From JBGOTP01 sp041476545 (GTDB lineage: Bacteria; Acidobacteriota; Vicinamibacteria; Vicinamibacterales; CAVVIG01), in the NCBI GenBank assembly GCA_041476545.1, contig JBGOTP010000298.1, positions 1-6,354 on the forward strand: a stretch of 6,354 nt of DNA, read 5' to 3'. Shown here piece after piece: positions 4,774 through 6,354 of the stretch; within the stretch, counting starts at the first letter, position 1; each line of letters opens with the position of its first letter. Under the pieces are notes generated by a model. It saw only the letters and a list, made by a program, of their open reading frames with translations, ran no database searches and was not told the origin of the DNA. Both the position numbers and the translations under genes were made by a program.

Positions 4774-5472
4774 ATGAAGTTCCCGATTGCTGTAGCGGTC
4801 GTGGCGCTGGCGCTGGCAGGCGCCGATGCCGCCAACGCGCAGGTCCAGCCGCCCCAGGAGCGGATCGATGCCGCCCTCTCGCAGGCGCGCCGGACGGGGA
4901 TTCCCGTGGCGTTGCTCGAAAGCAAGATGGCGGAAGGCAAGGCCAAGGGGGTCCCGCTGGAACGAATCGCCGCGGCCATCGAGCGCCGGGAAGCGGCGCT
5001 CGAAAGTGCGAGCCAGGCGCTGCGCGGCGAGGCGGACGCGACGGCGAGCCTGGCGGTTGGCGCCGACGCCATCGAGTCGGGCGTCAACGAAGGGGTTCTC
5101 AAGGCGGTGGCGGAGAATGCCCCGCGCGACCGCCGCAACGTTGCCATCGCGGCGCTCACGCAGCTCGTGCAGCAGGGCTACGTGCCTGAAGCCGCGCTCG
5201 AGCGGGTGCGTGACGCGCTCAGGCGCGGACCCGACGCGCTTGCGAATCTGCCCGCTGAGGCTGCCGCCGGCCGTCGCGGCGGCGCCTCACAGGATGGGCA
5301 GCGGCCAGGGAACGCTGGTGGACGCTCCGGCGCAGAATCCGGTCCGCCCGCCGGCGTGCCCGCGCCAGGGAAGCCCTCGCAGGCAGGCAAACCGGGCGGA
5401 CAGGGCAACAGCAATCCGGGCGGGAACAACGATCCCGGCAGGTCGAACTCACCGGGCCGCGGCCGGCAGTGA
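4774..5472 (+). CDS. Secreted helical protein with disordered Gly/Pro/Asn tail, unknown function
   Basis: 232 residues. A signal peptide covers 1-22 (MKFPIAVAVVALALAGADA, then ANA before Q23). Residues 27-158 are strongly helical and alanine/arginine/glutamate-rich. They appear to contain two related helical units: one around RIDAALSQARRTGIPVALLE with GVPLERIAAAIERR, the other around RRNVAIAALTQLVQQGYVPE with AALERVRDALRRG. Both have a 'G-[IVY]-P-x-x-x-[LI]' turn. Residues 165-232 are low-complexity Gly/Pro/Asn/Arg/Gln, ending NSPGRGRQ, and probably disordered. There are no cysteines, no membrane helix after the signal and no catalytic motif. It follows the sigma gene by 38 bases on the same strand, so it is probably the fourth gene of that operon and a candidate output of the system. 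I do not recognise a named family, though similar secreted 'ERI...GVP' proteins occur in related phyla. Confidence 0.8.
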   Translation: MKFPIAVAVVALALAGADAANAQVQPPQERIDAALSQARRTGIPVALLESKMAEGKAKGVPLERIAAAIERREAALESASQALRGEADATASLAVGADAIESGVNEGVLKAVAENAPRDRRNVAIAALTQLVQQGYVPEAALERVRDALRRGPDALANLPAEAAAGRRGGASQDGQRPGNAGGRSGAESGPPAGVPAPGKPSQAGKPGGQGNSNPGGNNDPGRSNSPGRGRQ

Positions 5473-5480
5473 ACCCGCCG

Positions 5481-5519
5481 GGTCGCGAGGCTCAGTAGCT
5501 GGTCGTTCGGCCCGCGACC
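5481..5519. terminator. Hairpin after the sigma cluster
   Basis: GGTCGCG (5481-5487) pairs with CGCGACC (5513-5519) across a 25-base loop. It lies 8 bases past the stop of the secreted helical protein and 19 bases past the stop of the convergent receiver fragment. No T-run follows on either strand, so it is a candidate bidirectional terminator of moderate quality. Confidence 0.4.
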
Positions 5520-5538
5520 GAATTTCGGAAAGCTCAAC

Positions 5539-5778
5539 TCACGAGTCCAGGACCTCGCGCACCTTGCGCGTGAGCCCCAATGCCGAAAACGGCTTCTGAA
5601 TGAACGCCATTCCCGGATCGAGCACTCCCCGATGAACAATCGCCTCACCTGCGTACCCCGACATGTAGAGGACCTTCATCGTTGGCTGCAACGCGTGCAG
5701 ACGGTCGAACAATTCAGGCCCGCTCGCCCCAGGCATGACGACATCGGTCACCAGCAAGTCAATCGGTCCTGGCTCCGC
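5539..5778 (-). pseudogene. 5'-truncated response-regulator receiver domain
   Basis: The minus strand encodes the C-terminal two-thirds of a CheY-like receiver: EPGPIDLLVTDVVMPG with the phospho-acceptor aspartate, then VLYMSGYAG with the conserved Ser and an aromatic, IQKPF with the conserved Lys, and a final helix ending in VLDS and TGA at 5539-5541. The N-terminal β1 and the acidic pair that binds magnesium are absent. Reading upstream in frame, similarity fades near 5778 and a TAG stop appears at 5809-5811. A TTG at 5755-5757 could nominally start 72 residues, but such a protein would lack half the fold. The motif style matches receivers at the C-terminus of hybrid histidine kinases. It is best read as a remnant of a deleted or rearranged gene. 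It converges on the sigma cluster. Confidence 0.8.
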
Positions 5779-5808
5779 TGATCGCCAGCGTTGGCGACGG
5801 TGGGAAAT

Positions 5809-5958
5809 CTAGTGGGCGTGCTGGTCAACGATCGCGATCTCAGTCGATGATCCATCCAAGATGTTTGCGTAGAGAGGGACGACGACCTTGGCAGTGCGTC
5901 CGAGCCGGAGCAGTCTACCGCCGAGTGTCGATCTAGCAGGGAAGCTTACGCGACGATT
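5809..5958 (-). pseudogene. Short unidentified open frame without start codon, possible gene remnant
   Basis: Reading minus from 5958, 49 codons are open before TAG at 5809-5811; a TGA at 5959-5961 bounds it upstream. The product contains STLGGRLLRLGRTAKVVVPL and YANILDGSSTEIAIVDQHAH, which looks protein-like (alternating hydrophobic β-type segments, mostly C- or G-ending codons) but matches no family I can name. There is no ATG or GTG in the open stretch, and TTG occurs only well inside. An ATG in another frame (MKSSRKLPC, starting about 5964) stops after nine codons just before it, so one frameshift could have joined the two. It directly abuts the receiver fragment on the same strand. It could also be chance. 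Confidence 0.35.
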
Positions 5959-5961
5959 TCA

Positions 5962-5990
5962 TTTCGAGCGCGTTTTCGCTGTTGTAATAT
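5962..5990 (+). promoter_or_regulatory. Candidate promoter of methyltransferase gene
   Basis: TAATAT at 5985-5990 is a good -10-like hexamer in an otherwise GC-rich window, within an AT-enriched patch (about 5950-5995). The hexamer 17 bases upstream (TTTCGA, 5962-5967) matches TTGACA poorly. The position, about 65 bases ahead of the ATG at 6053, is sensible. Confidence 0.35.
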
Positions 5991-6052
5991 GTTGCGTGCC
6001 GTGGATGGCCAGATCGGAAGTGTCCGCTTCACCATGGCACGAGGGAGCGCTC

Positions 6053-6354
6053 ATGAATCCAAACAAAGCATTGTGGGAGAAAGGCGACTTTACCGAAATT
6101 GCCGCCTTGATGCGCCAATCTGGAGAAGCCGTCGTGAAGTCTCTGGGGATAACACCGCCGCTACGGGCGTTGGACCTCGGCTGCGGAGACGGCACGACGG
6201 CGATTCCCCTGGCCCTCCTGGGGGCTGAGGTTGTGGGAATCGACATTGCCACGAATCTCGTTGAGGCCGGGAACAGACGAGCTGAAAAGGCGGGGCTCAC
6301 CCGACTGAGATTTCAAGAGGGAGATGCGTGCAACTTGCAAGGGGTCAGCGACCA
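6053..6354 (+). CDS. Class I SAM-dependent methyltransferase (partial, 3' end outside window)
   Basis: 100 codons are visible, and the frame remains open at the window edge. The ATG at 6053 is preceded by GAGGGAG at 6041-6047, a good ribosome-binding site. The start MNPNKALWEKGDFTEIAALM leads into a helix and then Rossmann motif I, LRALDLGCGDGTTAIPLA (about residues 38-55), whose GCGDG loop binds S-adenosylmethionine. Motif II follows as GAEVVGIDIATNLVEAGNRR, with the acidic D at the end of β2 contacting the ribose, then GLTRLRFQEGDACNL, with D near the adenine pocket. The layout matches UbiE/Methyltransf_11/25-type enzymes. The substrate cannot be inferred because the C-terminal half is missing. 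It is a cytosolic enzyme, transcribed away from the decayed region, with somewhat lower GC than the genes before it. Confidence 0.92.
   Translation, partial: MNPNKALWEKGDFTEIAALMRQSGEAVVKSLGITPPLRALDLGCGDGTTAIPLALLGAEVVGIDIATNLVEAGNRRAEKAGLTRLRFQEGDACNLQGVSD

Noticed and set aside
5776..5800. Integron attC-like site (CGCTG...CAGCG followed by GTTGGCG)
   Set aside because: The arms are only 5 bases and the core does not fit GTTRRRY; no integrase or paired core is present.
5959..6300. 113-codon minus-strand frame
   Set aside because: It is antisense to the methyltransferase with its clear GCGDG motif.
1..6354. CRISPR array, tRNA, rRNA, insertion sequence or complete prophage gene
   Set aside because: No regularly spaced short repeats, no tRNA-like cloverleaf, no transposase or integrase motif was seen on reading both strands.

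Overview
The window is GC-rich bacterial DNA. Small proteins, secreted β-rich proteins and paired glycogen-binding-like (E-set/CBM48) domains around an ECF sigma factor suggest an environmental Gram-negative lineage, most likely Acidobacteriota (Vicinamibacteria-like), with Gemmatimonadota as the alternative. This is inference from protein style; there is no rRNA or marker gene.

Layout. 1-105: C-terminal end of a plus-strand gene resembling an NHL-type β-propeller. 179-613 (minus): exported single-domain cupin. 861-1094 (plus): small tryptophan-rich protein of unknown function, preceded by a compound inverted repeat. 1241-2227 (minus): predicted lipoprotein with three tandem DUF5666-like β-modules, with a hairpin downstream and a foldable leader upstream. 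2449-4735 (plus): a tightly overlapping three-gene unit of (i) an inner-membrane protein with an E-set domain, (ii) a β-barrel-like secreted protein ending in a second E-set domain and (iii) an ECF sigma factor. It is followed 38 bases later by a secreted helical protein with a disordered Gly/Pro/Asn tail (4774-5472). 5473-6052 is decayed or intergenic DNA: a hairpin, a response-regulator receiver fragment lacking its N-terminal half, and a short open frame of unknown origin with no usable start. From 6053 a SAM-dependent methyltransferase begins and runs off the window.

The most interesting part is the 2449-5472 cluster. The stop of gene 1 overlaps the GTG of gene 2, and the stop of gene 2 overlaps the ATG of the sigma factor, so the three are probably translationally coupled. 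The arrangement (membrane protein with a short cytosolic N-terminus, outer-membrane-like protein, sigma factor) suggests a cell-surface signalling cassette of the FecI/FecR/FecA type, but with E-set domains in place of the FecR and secretin/TonB signalling domains. That function is inference; the domain order and overlaps are read directly. The other genes look like ordinary single-gene units. No tRNA, rRNA, CRISPR array, insertion sequence or complete mobile element is visible.
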